Source: Maricaulis sp047308265
GTDB taxonomy: Bacteria; Pseudomonadota; Alphaproteobacteria; Caulobacterales; Maricaulaceae
NCBI RefSeq assembly: GCF_047308265.1
Contig: NZ_JBKQWY010000002.1
Span: 310,001-374,000 of the forward strand
DNA: 64,000 nt
Reading direction: 5' to 3'
The notes beneath the pieces are model-generated. The model worked only from the letters and a program-made list of their open reading frames with translations. It was not told the origin of the DNA and searched no databases. The translations under genes were made by a program, and so were the position numbers. Below, piece after piece: positions 32,663 to 43,563 of this stretch (positions are counted from its first letter, which is position 1; every line of letters begins with the position of its first letter).

Positions 32663-33495
32663 GCCACTCTCCCCTTGATGAGATCGAATCCAGCCGCGCG
32701 CCGCTGCTCGATCATCTGATCGAATTGCGTCAGCGCCTGATCATCGTGATCGCGGCATTGGGGGCAGGCTTCCTGGCCTGTTTCTTTGTCTCGGAGTGGA
32801 TTTTCCAGGTTCTTTTGCTGCCCTATCGGGATGCCTGGGCGAGTGTGCATGACACGCCGGTCGAAGCGACCGAGTTGACGGCGAATTTTTTCAGCCCGCT
32901 GGAGATGTTCTTTCTGCGTCTCAAACTGGCGCTGGTCGGTGCCATAATCCTGACATTCCCGGTCATTGCCTGGCAGGTCTATGGTTTTGTCGCGCCCGGT
33001 CTTTACAAGAATGAGCGCGGGGCGTTTGCGCCTTTCCTGATCCTGTCTCCGGTCCTGTTCTGGTCGGGCATGGCCTTCGTGTATTACTTTGTCCTGCCCA
33101 TGGTGATGCGTTTCTCGCTCAGCCAGGAACAGACCTATGTCGGCAGTGGGCTGTCGGTCGAGCTGCTGCTCAACGTGTCCGACTATTTCAATCTGATCAC
33201 CACTTTGATGCTGGTGTTCGGGGCGTCTTTCCAGATGCCGGTCCTGATGATGCTGCTGTCACGGGCGGGACTGTTGAAGGCCGATACCCTGCTCAAGGGA
33301 TGGCGCTTTGCTGTTGTTGCCGTGGCTCTGTTTGCGGCCTTTGCCACACCGCCCGACCCGGTCAGCCAGATCCTGCTCGGCTCCGCTCTCCTGCTGCTCT
33401 ATTTCATCTCCATTGGCGCGATGAAGCTCATTGAAGCCGGTCAGGCGAAACGGGATGCGCAGGCGGCTGAAGAGGAGGCGGGGAATTCCGAGTGA
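32659..33495 (+). CDS. tatC: Sec-independent translocase subunit TatC
   Basis: 278 aa with six membrane helices. The start (LIELRQRLIIVIAALGAGF) and NFFSPLEMFFLRLKLALVGAIILTFPVIAWQ match TatC, whose conserved Glu-containing N-terminal region reads twin-arginine signals. Completes the tatABC operon; serS follows after 66 bp. Confidence 0.95.
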   Translation: MSHSPLDEIESSRAPLLDHLIELRQRLIIVIAALGAGFLACFFVSEWIFQVLLLPYRDAWASVHDTPVEATELTANFFSPLEMFFLRLKLALVGAIILTFPVIAWQVYGFVAPGLYKNERGAFAPFLILSPVLFWSGMAFVYYFVLPMVMRFSLSQEQTYVGSGLSVELLLNVSDYFNLITTLMLVFGASFQMPVLMMLLSRAGLLKADTLLKGWRFAVVAVALFAAFATPPDPVSQILLGSALLLLYFISIGAMKLIEAGQAKRDAQAAEEEAGNSE

Positions 33496-33561
33496 TCCGG
33501 TTGCCGCCGCGCGCGGGCAGGGCTATAGCCCGATGGACACATCCAAATCCGGAATGATCCC

Positions 33562-34839
<1,278 letters not shown>

Positions 34840-34862
34840 GCTGGTACAGACCGGTGATCACA

Positions 34863-34892
34863 AGAGCCCGGGCGCCTGGCGTCCGGGCTTTT
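34863..34892 (+). terminator. Terminator after serS
   Basis: AGCCCGG (34865-34871) pairs with CCGGGCT (34883-34889) with an inner GCGCC/GGCGT helix, followed by TTTT. It closes the tat-serS transcript. Confidence 0.75.
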
Positions 34893-34998
34893 CACATGGT
34901 GATGACTGAGGTTTCCCACGGACGTGATTGGCGGGTGACTGGCGTCGCGACGGTTTTGCTTTAGAAGCGGTCGGGTAACACGAGAATGAGCAATCGAC

Positions 34999-35793
34999 AT
35001 GATCCCCGAAAATCCCCGCATCCTGCTGACCAATGATGATGGTATCCGCGCGCGCGGCCTTGTCTCTTTGGAGAAAATCGCCCGCGAACTGTCCGATGAT
35101 GTGTGGATCGTGGCGCCGCATGAGGAACAGTCCGGGGCCGGGCGCTCTCTGACCCTTCATGATCCGCTGAGGATCCGCAAATGGGATGATCAGCGTTTCT
35201 CTGTGACCGGCACGCCTACTGATTGTGTGCTGATGGGGATCCAGGACATTATCCCGGGCAAGAAACCGGATCTGGTGCTCTCCGGGGTCAATCGCGGACA
35301 GAATATCGCCGAGGATGTGACTTTCTCGGGCACTGTCGCCGGGGCCATGCAGGGCATGCAGCTGGGTATTCCCTCCGTCGCCCTGTCCCAGGCCTATGGG
35401 TTCAAAAAGGGTGATCCGATCGAGTGGGAGACGGCCGAAACCTTTGGAGCGCCGATCCTGCGACGCCTGTTTGATCTCAAATGGCCCGACGATGTGCTGA
35501 TCAATATCAATTTCCCGGACGCCCGGCCCGAGGATGTAACGGAAGTGGAAGTGACTCGCCAGGGTCGCCGCGACCAACATATTCTGCACGCTGAGCACCG
35601 TGTGGATCCGCGTGGTGAGGATTATTACTGGCTGGGGTTCAAGGGGCTTTTGTCGAACCCGCCGGCGGGTGTCGATCTGAAGGCGATCTATGAGGGCAAG
35701 ATCTCGGTCACGCCGCTGCACATGGATCTGACCCATGGCGAAACCCTAGGCAATCTGAAAACCATGCTGGGCGGAGTTCCGCCCAAGCACTGA
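34999..35793 (+). CDS. surE: 5'/3'-nucleotidase SurE
   Basis: 264 aa. The start RILLTNDDGIRARGL carries the metal-binding DD pair, and SGVNRGQN with SGTVAGAMQG completes the SurE fold. It is a metal-dependent survival phosphatase acting on nucleoside monophosphates, commonly paired with pcm as here (19 bp apart). Confidence 0.93.
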   Translation: MIPENPRILLTNDDGIRARGLVSLEKIARELSDDVWIVAPHEEQSGAGRSLTLHDPLRIRKWDDQRFSVTGTPTDCVLMGIQDIIPGKKPDLVLSGVNRGQNIAEDVTFSGTVAGAMQGMQLGIPSVALSQAYGFKKGDPIEWETAETFGAPILRRLFDLKWPDDVLININFPDARPEDVTEVEVTRQGRRDQHILHAEHRVDPRGEDYYWLGFKGLLSNPPAGVDLKAIYEGKISVTPLHMDLTHGETLGNLKTMLGGVPPKH

Positions 35794-35812
35794 CGCTGAC
35801 AGGACGCCCGCC

Positions 35813-36454
35813 ATGTCGATGCCTGATCCCCGGATGATCCAATTGGTCATGGCGCTGCGCGGTGGCGGTGTGACCGATGCGCGGGTGATGGGGGCGATCG
35901 AGCGGACACCGCGCGATCTCTTCGTGCCGGAACGTTTTGACGACCAGGCGTATGATGACCGGCCCTTGCCGATCGATTGCGGGCAGACGATCTCCCAGCC
36001 CCTGATCGTGGCGCACATGACCCAGGCGCTTGAGCTGGATGACCGCTCCAAAGTGCTCGAGATCGGGACGGGGTCAGGTTATCAGACGGCCATTCTTTCG
36101 CGGCTGGCGCGTCGGGTCTATTCCGTCGAGCGCTACCGGACGCTGGGTCAGCTGGCGCAGTCGCGCTTCGAGGCCCTGCGCCTGTCCAATATTGTGCCGC
36201 GGATCGGTGATGGCACCGTGGGTTGGCCCGAGCAGGCTCCCTTCGACCGCATCATCCTGACCGCGTCCGCACCCACGCGCCCGGACGTGATCCTAGATCA
36301 GCTCAAACCCGGTGGGATTGCCATCGCACCGGTGGATAGCGGCAAGCGTCAGGTCCTGATGCGGTATCAGCGGATTGAAGACGGGTTTGACGCCCGCGAG
36401 CTTATGGATGTGAGATTTGTGCCGCTCATCGAGGGCGAAGCCAAATCCCTGTGA
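35813..36454 (+). CDS. pcm: Protein-L-isoaspartate O-methyltransferase
   Basis: 213 aa, the canonical enzyme. The substrate loop DCGQTISQPLIVAHMTQAL and SAM motif VLEIGTGSGYQTAIL are intact. It methylates isoaspartyl residues to start their repair. It follows surE, the typical pair, and is clearly the true Pcm compared with the divergent copy at 12965. Confidence 0.93.
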   Translation: MSMPDPRMIQLVMALRGGGVTDARVMGAIERTPRDLFVPERFDDQAYDDRPLPIDCGQTISQPLIVAHMTQALELDDRSKVLEIGTGSGYQTAILSRLARRVYSVERYRTLGQLAQSRFEALRLSNIVPRIGDGTVGWPEQAPFDRIILTASAPTRPDVILDQLKPGGIAIAPVDSGKRQVLMRYQRIEDGFDARELMDVRFVPLIEGEAKSL

Positions 36455-36546
36455 CACGCCGCGCAATTGCCACATATGGCTAACGACCGGTTAAGCCTTA
36501 TCTGGCACGCTCGCCCGAGTGTTGTGTCGAGCGTCTGAAAGACTCT

Positions 36547-37464
36547 ATGCGTTCTAACCGTGTCATATTCTGGATTGCCCTTATGGCGTCGGGACTTGCG
36601 GCCTGTTCATCGGTGCCGCGCGATCCGGCGTCTGTCGAATATCGAACCGGTTCGCGCTATCAGGCGCCCTCGAACCCGTCTCAATCCTCTCGTCCGGTTC
36701 CCACACAGTGCCAAAATTATACCGTGCGCTCCGGTGACACCTTGTCGGAAATCGCGCAGCGCTGCGGTGTGAGCACGCGCGATCTGGTGCGCGCCAATAA
36801 TCTGGGCTCTGCAGACCGTTTGCGGGTGGGCCAGGTTCTGGTGATGCCGCGTCCGTCAGTTCATGTGGTGCGACGCGGTGAGAATCTCTACCGGATCGGT
36901 CTGCAATACGGCGTGGATTATCGCGAGCTGGCCGCTCTTAACAATATTCGGCCGCCTTATGCACTGGAGTTCGGTCAGGAAATTCGACTCCCGCAAGGTG
37001 TGACGTCGCGGCCGGTACCGCGCCCGCAGGATCCCCATACCGATGATCGGCGGCGGAATGAACCGCCAAGACCGCCTGTCAGTACCGGTCCGGTCCGGTT
37101 TGACTGGCCCTTGCGCGGTACCATCCTGTCCGGTTTTGGTCCCAAGCCGGAAGGCGGACGCAATGACGGCATCAATATCGCGGCCCGTCTCGGTGATCCG
37201 GTCCGTGCGGCGGCGCCCGGCACGGTCGTCTATGCGGGAAGCGAACTGGCGGGTTATGGACAGCTGGTGCTGATCCGGCATGAGAATGATTTCGTGACCG
37301 CCTATGCTCACAATTCGCGTCTGCGTGTGAGTGAAGGGGATCGCGTTTCCACTGGTCAGGTGATTGCGGAAGCCGGATCGAGCGGAACCGTCTCGACGGC
37401 GCAGCTGCATTTCGAGATCCGCCGGGGCACGAATCCCGAAGATCCCATGCGCTATCTGCAATAA
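36547..37464 (+). CDS. dipM: LysM/LytM lipoprotein, degenerate M23 factor (DipM/NlpD type)
   Basis: 305 aa. A lipoprotein signal (LMASGLAACSS) is followed by two LysM domains (YTVRSGDTLSEIAQRCGVS; HVVRRGENLYRIGLQYGVD), a Pro/Arg-rich linker and a C-terminal LytM fold. The zinc ligands are lost: the GxHxGID site reads RNDGINIA and the HLHFE site reads AQLHFE. It therefore probably activates cell-wall amidases instead of cutting peptidoglycan. Position after surE-pcm suggests the Caulobacter DipM orthologue, though DipM as I recall has more LysM repeats. The symbol is tentative. Confidence 0.75.
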   Translation: MRSNRVIFWIALMASGLAACSSVPRDPASVEYRTGSRYQAPSNPSQSSRPVPTQCQNYTVRSGDTLSEIAQRCGVSTRDLVRANNLGSADRLRVGQVLVMPRPSVHVVRRGENLYRIGLQYGVDYRELAALNNIRPPYALEFGQEIRLPQGVTSRPVPRPQDPHTDDRRRNEPPRPPVSTGPVRFDWPLRGTILSGFGPKPEGGRNDGINIAARLGDPVRAAAPGTVVYAGSELAGYGQLVLIRHENDFVTAYAHNSRLRVSEGDRVSTGQVIAEAGSSGTVSTAQLHFEIRRGTNPEDPMRYLQ

Positions 37465-37571
37465 GGCAGACTGCCAGCAGAGCTGGGTTTACGGTTTAGC
37501 CTTGTTGCAACACCCCACAGCACCGATATAGTCCGGCAAACTCTGTTATCGCCGTTATATAGGGGCAATCC

Positions 37572-37940
37572 ATGCTGAATCTGACTTCCGTGGCGACCGC
37601 CGCCGCCGCACCGGGTGGTGCCGGCTTCCTGATGCAAATCCTCCCCTTCGTCCTGATCTTCGTGGTCTTCTATTTTCTGCTGATCCGTCCGCAGCAAAAG
37701 AAGATGAAAGAACACCAGGAGATGGTGTCCAATGTCAGCCGCGGCGATGAAGTCGTCACCCAGGGTGGCCTGATCGGCAAGGTGTCCAAGGTGTCCGATG
37801 AGGAAGCGATCGTCGAGCTGGCGGATGGCGTGAAGGTACGTGTGGTCAAGAGCACCATCGCGGACGTGCGCAATCGCACGGAGCCGAAAACAGCCAACGA
37901 CACCCCTGATGACACGTCAGACAAGGCGTCGGACGACTAA
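37572..37940 (+). CDS. yajC: Preprotein translocase accessory subunit YajC
   Basis: 122 aa. One helix (ILPFVLIFVVFYFLLIRPQQKKMKEHQEM), then VSRGDEVVTQGGLIGKVSKVSDEEAIVELADGVKVRVVKSTI, the standard YajC domain, and a Thr/Asp-rich tail. YajC associates with SecDF. First gene of yajC-secD-secF, with a likely promoter in the 107 bp upstream. Confidence 0.93.
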   Translation: MLNLTSVATAAAAPGGAGFLMQILPFVLIFVVFYFLLIRPQQKKMKEHQEMVSNVSRGDEVVTQGGLIGKVSKVSDEEAIVELADGVKVRVVKSTIADVRNRTEPKTANDTPDDTSDKASDD

Positions 37941-37973
37941 CTTCCCGTTCTCACTCACTGAAGGTCAGAGTCC

Positions 37974-39611
37974 ATGCTGTATTTCGGACGCTGGAAGCTC
38001 CTTTCCATTTTCCTGGTCTGCGCGCTGGGTATCCTGTTTGCCCTGCCGAATTTTGTTCCGGAAAATCAAAGGTACGAAACGGCGTTTGACGGAAGTCAGC
38101 AGGCCAAGGGTGTGTGGCGCTATCTGCCCAGCCGCTCGGTCAATCTGGGCCTCGACCTTCAGGGTGGGTCGCACATTGTCTATGAAGTCGACATGTCGGG
38201 TGTGCGCCGTGAACGCCTCGACCGCCTGGCCAATGAGGTCATGCAGTCCTTGCAGGAACAGCCGCGTCTGCCTGCCGTGACACCGGCCGTTGTGGGCGAA
38301 GATGTGATCGTTCGCCTCGCGCGTCCCGAAGATCGCGATACGGCCTATGATCGCCTGCGCGCTCTGGCCACGCCCGTGAATGCGGGTCTCGGCCCGGCCG
38401 GGCCGCAATCGCATACGGTAACCCGCGATGACGATGATCCTCGGGCCTTGCGTCTGTCGATCACGGAAGCGATGTACGACAATATCCGCGAGCAGACACT
38501 GGTTCAGTCCATCGAAGTGATCCGCAATCGTCTCGACGGTATGGGCACAACGGATCCGACCATTGCCCGGACGGGTAATTCACGCATCATGGTTCAGGTG
38601 CCGGGTGAAAGTGATCCCGACCGGATCAATGCCCTGGTTCAGCAGCAGGCCCGTCTGACCTTCCACATGGTGGCTCAAGGGGTTGATCCTGGACCGGAAG
38701 GAGCGGCACGCGTGCCGCCCAATGTGATGACCCTGCCGGGAACGCAACCGGGCGAGTGGTACGCCATCGAACGTCTCGTTCGGCTCGATGGTGATAATCT
38801 CAACCGCGCCTGGGTCAGTTCCGACCCGGGATATCCGGTGGTGAATTTCCAGTTCGATACGACCGGTGCGGCGATCTTCAGCCGGATCACCAGCGATTTC
38901 ACAGGGCAGCGTTTTGCCATCGTGTTGGATGAACTGGTGATTTCGGCACCGCGCATCAATACGCCGATCCTGGGCGGAACCGGTTATATCGAGGGCGGGT
39001 TCACCTTTGAGACGGCGCAGGAATTGCAAATCCTGCTGAATGCCGGTTCGCTTCCCGCGCAATTGACGGCGGTGGAACAGCGCACCGTTGGCGCCTCGCT
39101 CGGCCAGGACCAGATCGAGAGCGGCACCATGGCCATCCTGATCGGTTTTGTGGCCGTGATCGTGTTCATGATCGCAGCCTATGGCCTGTTCGGTGTGTTC
39201 TCCAACGTGTCCCTTCTGGTCAATATCGTCCTGATCCTGGGCGGTCTGTCCCTGTTCGGCCTGACGCTCACCCTGCCGGGTATTGCGGGCATTATCCTGA
39301 CCATTGGTATGGCGGTGGATGCCAACGTCCTGATCTTCGAGCGGATCCGCGAGGAGTCGCGGGCTAATCGAAAACTGGCCAATGCGATTGAAACCGGTTT
39401 TGCCAGCGCGTGGTCGGCTATTCGTGATGCCAATATCACGACGATGATCGCGGCCATGATCCTTTACTCGCTGGGCGCGGGTCCTGTTCGAGGGTTTGCT
39501 CTGACGCTGGGTATCGGGATCCTGACCTCCGTGTTCACCGCCTTTGTGGTGTCCCGACTGTTGATCGTGTTCTGGCTGCGCTGGAACAAGCCGAAATCCC
39601 TTCCGATCTAA
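37974..39611 (+). CDS. secD: Protein translocase subunit SecD
   Basis: 545 aa. N-terminal helix, periplasmic P1 domain with NLGLDLQGGSHIVYEVD, then a membrane half with TVGASLGQDQIESGTMAILIGF and the Asp-containing GMAVDANVLIFERIREE that conducts protons. SecD with SecF pulls exported proteins across the inner membrane using the proton gradient. Confidence 0.95.
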   Translation: MLYFGRWKLLSIFLVCALGILFALPNFVPENQRYETAFDGSQQAKGVWRYLPSRSVNLGLDLQGGSHIVYEVDMSGVRRERLDRLANEVMQSLQEQPRLPAVTPAVVGEDVIVRLARPEDRDTAYDRLRALATPVNAGLGPAGPQSHTVTRDDDDPRALRLSITEAMYDNIREQTLVQSIEVIRNRLDGMGTTDPTIARTGNSRIMVQVPGESDPDRINALVQQQARLTFHMVAQGVDPGPEGAARVPPNVMTLPGTQPGEWYAIERLVRLDGDNLNRAWVSSDPGYPVVNFQFDTTGAAIFSRITSDFTGQRFAIVLDELVISAPRINTPILGGTGYIEGGFTFETAQELQILLNAGSLPAQLTAVEQRTVGASLGQDQIESGTMAILIGFVAVIVFMIAAYGLFGVFSNVSLLVNIVLILGGLSLFGLTLTLPGIAGIILTIGMAVDANVLIFERIREESRANRKLANAIETGFASAWSAIRDANITTMIAAMILYSLGAGPVRGFALTLGIGILTSVFTAFVVSRLLIVFWLRWNKPKSLPI

Positions 39612-39623
39612 GGAGTGACCGAC

Positions 39624-40574
39624 ATGTCCTTTGCTCTTGTCAAATACATGCCGAGAACCTCGATCGGCTTCATTCGACTGCGTTTTGCCTCTCTGGTGTT
39701 CTCATCCCTTCTGATGATTGCTTCCTTGGGCGCTTTCTTTACCTGGGGGATCAATTTCGGCATCGACTTTACAGGCGGTGTGCAGACCGAAATTACCACC
39801 GAAGGCCCTGCCGATCTTGAACAGATCCGTTCCATCGCCAATGGGCTGGGTCTGGGTGAAGCCCAGGTGCAGACTGCGGGGAATGAAAACCGCGTGCTGG
39901 TGACCTTACCCCTCCAGGAAGGTGAAGGGCTTGAAGGCGAACAGGCGCAACAAACAGCCCGTCAGGCCCTGGTGCAGGCCATGACTGACAGCGTGCCCGG
40001 TGTGACCATTGAAGGTTCGACCACGATTGGTGGCGCTGTGTCGGGTGAAATGGTCCAGAAGGGCGGTCTGGCCATCGGTCTCGCCCTGTTCCTGATGCTG
40101 ATCTACATTTTCGTGGCCTTCCAGTGGCAGTGGCAATACTCGCTGGGTGCCATCGCCGCCCTGGTTCACGATGTGATTGCCACAATCGGGATTTTCTCGG
40201 TCACGCAGATGACGTTTGATCTGGCAACTGTGGCCGCGATCCTGACGATCGTCGGGTATTCAATGAATGATACCGTGGTCGTCTATGACCGGATCCGCGA
40301 AAATCTGCGTAAATTCAAAAAGGAAGAGCTCGCTAACGTGCTCAACCGGTCGATCAATGACACATTGTCACGGACCATTCTGACATCCGTGACCACCTTG
40401 CTGGCCTTGATTGCCCTTTACATCATCGGTGGTGGATCCCTGCGTGGGTTCTCGTTTGCGATGATCTGGGGTGTGCTGATCGGGACCTATTCCTCCATCT
40501 TCGTGGCGGCGCCCATCCTGTTGTTTACGGATGTGAGACGCAGCGCCTTTGAAGATGAAGAGGATAGTGATTGA
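39624..40574 (+). CDS. secF: Protein translocase subunit SecF
   Basis: 316 aa from the ATG at 39624 (AGGAG at 39611-39615). Features are NFGIDFTGGVQTEI, GGAVSGEMVQKG and IVGYSMNDTVVVYDRIRENLRKF of the RND-like fold. Separate secD and secF genes are 13 bp apart. Confidence 0.95.
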   Translation: MSFALVKYMPRTSIGFIRLRFASLVFSSLLMIASLGAFFTWGINFGIDFTGGVQTEITTEGPADLEQIRSIANGLGLGEAQVQTAGNENRVLVTLPLQEGEGLEGEQAQQTARQALVQAMTDSVPGVTIEGSTTIGGAVSGEMVQKGGLAIGLALFLMLIYIFVAFQWQWQYSLGAIAALVHDVIATIGIFSVTQMTFDLATVAAILTIVGYSMNDTVVVYDRIRENLRKFKKEELANVLNRSINDTLSRTILTSVTTLLALIALYIIGGGSLRGFSFAMIWGVLIGTYSSIFVAAPILLFTDVRRSAFEDEEDSD

Positions 40575-40594
40575 TCCTCACCGAATCTGACATG

Positions 40595-40627
40595 AAAAGG
40601 CCCGCTCGAACCGAGCGGGCCTTTTTT
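40595..40627. terminator. Bidirectional terminator after secF
   Basis: AAAAGGCCCGCTCG and CGAGCGGGCCTTTTTT form a long perfect stem with a very short loop, giving T-runs on both strands. It serves secF and the convergent serine-hydrolase gene. Confidence 0.9.
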
Positions 40628-40666
40628 GTTGTGCAGTTTTAAGTATGTCGCGCGTGAGCGGGTGCT

Positions 40667-41908
40667 CTACTGCTGGGGCAGGGTGGCGTAGACAGCCGGA
40701 CGGAACCACGCCGCGGTGCGGCCATCGGGCGTGTTCTCATTGGGCAGGTTCTGGGTCATCATGACCGCCACCATCTGGGAGGCCGGGCTGACAAAGAAAT
40801 CCGTGTCGAAAAATCCACCCCAGCCATAGTCTCCGGGAATGCCCATCGCGGTTTCACCCTCACCAGCCGGCAAGACGATACCGACGCCAAACCCGTAGGA
40901 AAAACCAGGCAGGCTGTCGCCCTTCTGGACCTCCGTAATCTGCGGCGAGGTCATCTGGGCCACGGTCTCTGCAGACAGAAGCCGGGTGCCGTCCAGTTCA
41001 CCGCCATTGAGCAGCATGCGTCCGAAACGAATGTAATCATCGGCCGTGGAGATCAGGCCACCGCCGCCCGACGCCCAGGTCGGACGATATTCGGGATTGT
41101 CCTCGCCATACGCCGGATAGAGCTGGCCATCGGGACCGTGCACGTAAAGTTCGGCTGCACGGGCATAGAGGGCGTCGGAGGGGAAGAAGGTGGTGTCGTC
41201 CATCATCAGCGGATCAAAGATACGCGTCTGCAGGAAATCCTCATAGGCCATGCCCGAGGCGACTTCGACGACCCGGCCCAGCACATCGTTGGCATAGGAG
41301 TAATACCAGGCCTGGCCAGGCTGGAAGTACAGCGGATGATCCGCAAGGCTGTCGATCTTGGCTTCCAGATTGCCATCGCCTTGATAGAGCGAGGCCTGCA
41401 TCATGGACCGGCCCAGATCGGTTTGTCCGTCAAAAACATAGCCAATACCGGATGTATGGGTCAGCAGGTGGCGGACCGTGACCGATGTGGTGGTATCAAC
41501 CGTTACAAATTCGCCGCTCTCGTCCAGCATGGGCGAGGTGGCGACCTCAACGCCTTCGAATGCCGGGATATAGTCGGACAGGGCATCATCTAGCCCGATA
41601 TCGCCGGACTCGACCAGCATCATGACCGCTACCGCATTGATGGGTTTGGACATGGATGCGATCCGCACGGGCGTGTGCTCGGTCATGGGCTGGTTGAGGG
41701 CGATATTGCCCATGCCCGCCGTTGAGATCAGCGTCTCGCCTGCACGATAGATTATCGCGACATAGCCGGCACGGGTCTGGGCTTCGACACGTGTATCGAG
41801 CGCGGCATCAAAGGCCGTGCGGGCCTCGGGTGTGAAGGTCTGTGCGAAACAGGATGAGGCGCAGATCAGGGCGGTCGTGGCCGCCAGCGCCAGGCTTTTG
41901 AAGCTCAT
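40667..41908 (-). CDS. Exported serine hydrolase, beta-lactamase/EstB type
   Basis: 413 aa from the ATG at 41908 (AAGGGGAGACC upstream). The signal peptide ends at SSCFAQ. Active-site motifs are SxxK in IASMSKPI, YxN in YYSYAND and a WGG in GDYGWGGFF in place of KTG. That last feature is typical of class C-like esterases (EstB) and fits them better than true beta-lactamases. Substrate is unknown. Confidence 0.83.
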   Translation of the reverse strand: MSFKSLALAATTALICASSCFAQTFTPEARTAFDAALDTRVEAQTRAGYVAIIYRAGETLISTAGMGNIALNQPMTEHTPVRIASMSKPINAVAVMMLVESGDIGLDDALSDYIPAFEGVEVATSPMLDESGEFVTVDTTTSVTVRHLLTHTSGIGYVFDGQTDLGRSMMQASLYQGDGNLEAKIDSLADHPLYFQPGQAWYYSYANDVLGRVVEVASGMAYEDFLQTRIFDPLMMDDTTFFPSDALYARAAELYVHGPDGQLYPAYGEDNPEYRPTWASGGGGLISTADDYIRFGRMLLNGGELDGTRLLSAETVAQMTSPQITEVQKGDSLPGFSYGFGVGIVLPAGEGETAMGIPGDYGWGGFFDTDFFVSPASQMVAVMMTQNLPNENTPDGRTAAWFRPAVYATLPQQ

Positions 41909-42014
41909 TGGTCTCCCCTTATGGTTCTTTATCGAACAACCGGGGAGGAGATTAGGGCGGACCGGGCCGTTTGACGACCCGGTCGCGCTCAAACACGTGT
42001 GATTGTCGTGTGGA

Positions 42015-42617
42015 TCAGACGGCTGCGAAATTGGCAGACGCGAACTCCCAGTTGACCAGATGGTCAAGGAAGGTGGAGATGTAGTCCGGACGACGGTTCT
42101 GGAAATCCAGATAATAGGCGTGTTCCCAGACATCCATGGTCAGCAGGGGCGTGACGCCGTCTTCCGTCAGCGGGGTTTCGGCATTGCCGGTCTTGCGCAC
42201 TTCCAGCTTGCCGTTCACAGCAACCAGCCAGGCCCAACCCGAGCCGAACTGCGTGGCACCCGCTTGGGCAAACGCTGTCTTGAAGGCGTCGAAGGAGCCG
42301 AAATCCCGATCAATGGCCTCAGCCAGCGCGCCGGTCGGTGCGCCGCCGCCATTGGGAGCCATGGAATTCCAGTAGAAGGTATGGTTCCAGATCTGAGCGG
42401 CATTGTTGAAAACACCGGCCTTGGAGGCGTCGCCGGCAACCGCCAGAATGACGTCTTCCAACGATTTATCAGCCAGGTCAGAGCCGTCGATCAGGCCGTT
42501 GAGGTTTTTCACATAGGCCGCATGGTGTTTCCCGTGGTGGAAATCCAGCGTCTGAGCGGAGATATGGGGGGCCAGAGCGTCTTGCGCGTAGGGCAGATCA
42601 GGCAGGGTAATAGCCAT
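42015..42617 (-). CDS. sodB: Superoxide dismutase, Fe/Mn type
   Basis: 200 aa. The four metal ligands lie in FHHGKHHAAYV, WNHTFYWNSM and MDVWEHAYYLDFQNRRPDYI. QFGSGWAWLV and HTFYW favour the iron enzyme. It removes superoxide in the cytoplasm. GAGG before ATG supports the start. The 106 bp after the next gene's start holds its promoter or terminator but nothing distinct. Confidence 0.93.
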   Translation of the reverse strand: MAITLPDLPYAQDALAPHISAQTLDFHHGKHHAAYVKNLNGLIDGSDLADKSLEDVILAVAGDASKAGVFNNAAQIWNHTFYWNSMAPNGGGAPTGALAEAIDRDFGSFDAFKTAFAQAGATQFGSGWAWLVAVNGKLEVRKTGNAETPLTEDGVTPLLTMDVWEHAYYLDFQNRRPDYISTFLDHLVNWEFASANFAAV

Positions 42618-42718
42618 GGAAACCTCGAAGATGTCAGGCGAAAAGATAGCCGGGAAGAACTCCCGTACCCAAGTGCATATGGGATGGGGTCACTGTGTGT
42701 CCAGCGTGAGGGCGTAAC

Positions 42719-43531
42719 ATGTCGAAAGATTTTACCGCATTGTTGCAGGCTCAGGACGAGGACCGCTATTTGGCCTCGGTCTTCGCCGCCCCGTCCACGC
42801 GCGCGGGTCTCCATGCGCTGTATGCCTTCAACTATGAAATCGCACGTATTGCGGAGGCCACGTCGGAAAGCCTGATTGGTGAAATGAAACTGACCTGGTG
42901 GCGCGACGCCGTGGACGACCTCTATCTCGACCCGGCCCGTATTCGCCGTCACGATGTCACCGAAGCCTTGGCCTTGATCATTCATCACCTGCCCAAGGTC
43001 GAGCTGCTCTCCCTTGTCGCCGCCCGGGTGGATGATGTCTCGGCCCGTCCCTTCGAGGATCTCGATGACATTCTCGCCTATGTGGATGCCAGCGCCACGG
43101 CGCTGATGCGCCTGGCCTTGAGGGTGTGTGGCGCGGAGCTGGATGAAGACCAGTTGCGTTCGGCGGGTCGGGCCTGGGGGCTCACAGGGCTCTTGCGGGC
43201 TTTCCCGATGAAAGCACAGATCGGTCGTGCGCCCGTGCCGGGAGACCGGCTGGCGCAGCTGGGCGGGAGTGCGGCCATGATGGCCCAGGGTCTGGGTGAG
43301 GAGAAAGTCACCGAAGCGCTTGAACCCGTGGTCAAAGAGGCTCAGATTGCCTATTCAGCGTTCAGGGACGCTGGCCCCCTGCCGGCAGATGCCATGCCCG
43401 CTCTGGGTTATGTGGTTCTTGTCCCGCGTTATCTCAAACACCTGCCGACATCGCCCTACGCGCTTGCCGGCGATCTCAATCCGCTGGGCCGCCGGCTAAG
43501 GCTGAGCTGGGCCTCGCTCACAGGACGCTAG
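42719..43531 (+). CDS. Squalene/phytoene synthase-like protein
   Basis: 270 aa with GAGGGCG before ATG. The isoprenoid-synthase helix pattern is present (LHALYAFNYEIARIAEATSESLIGEMKLTWWRDAVDDLYLD ... LDDILAYVDASATALMRLALR). However, the first Asp-rich motif is NYEIAR and not DxxxD, as in the NDUFAF6-like branch. It may be a non-catalytic assembly factor instead of a carotenoid or hopanoid enzyme. Its place after secDF is usual in relatives. Confidence 0.75.
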   Translation: MSKDFTALLQAQDEDRYLASVFAAPSTRAGLHALYAFNYEIARIAEATSESLIGEMKLTWWRDAVDDLYLDPARIRRHDVTEALALIIHHLPKVELLSLVAARVDDVSARPFEDLDDILAYVDASATALMRLALRVCGAELDEDQLRSAGRAWGLTGLLRAFPMKAQIGRAPVPGDRLAQLGGSAAMMAQGLGEEKVTEALEPVVKEAQIAYSAFRDAGPLPADAMPALGYVVLVPRYLKHLPTSPYALAGDLNPLGRRLRLSWASLTGR

Positions 43532-43563
43532 CGGTCGGGATTGAAGACCTAAAGGACGAATTC

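Noticed and set aside
40667..41908. True class C beta-lactamase
   Set aside because: SxxK and YxN are present, but the KTG motif is replaced by WGG, which points to an esterase-type serine hydrolase.
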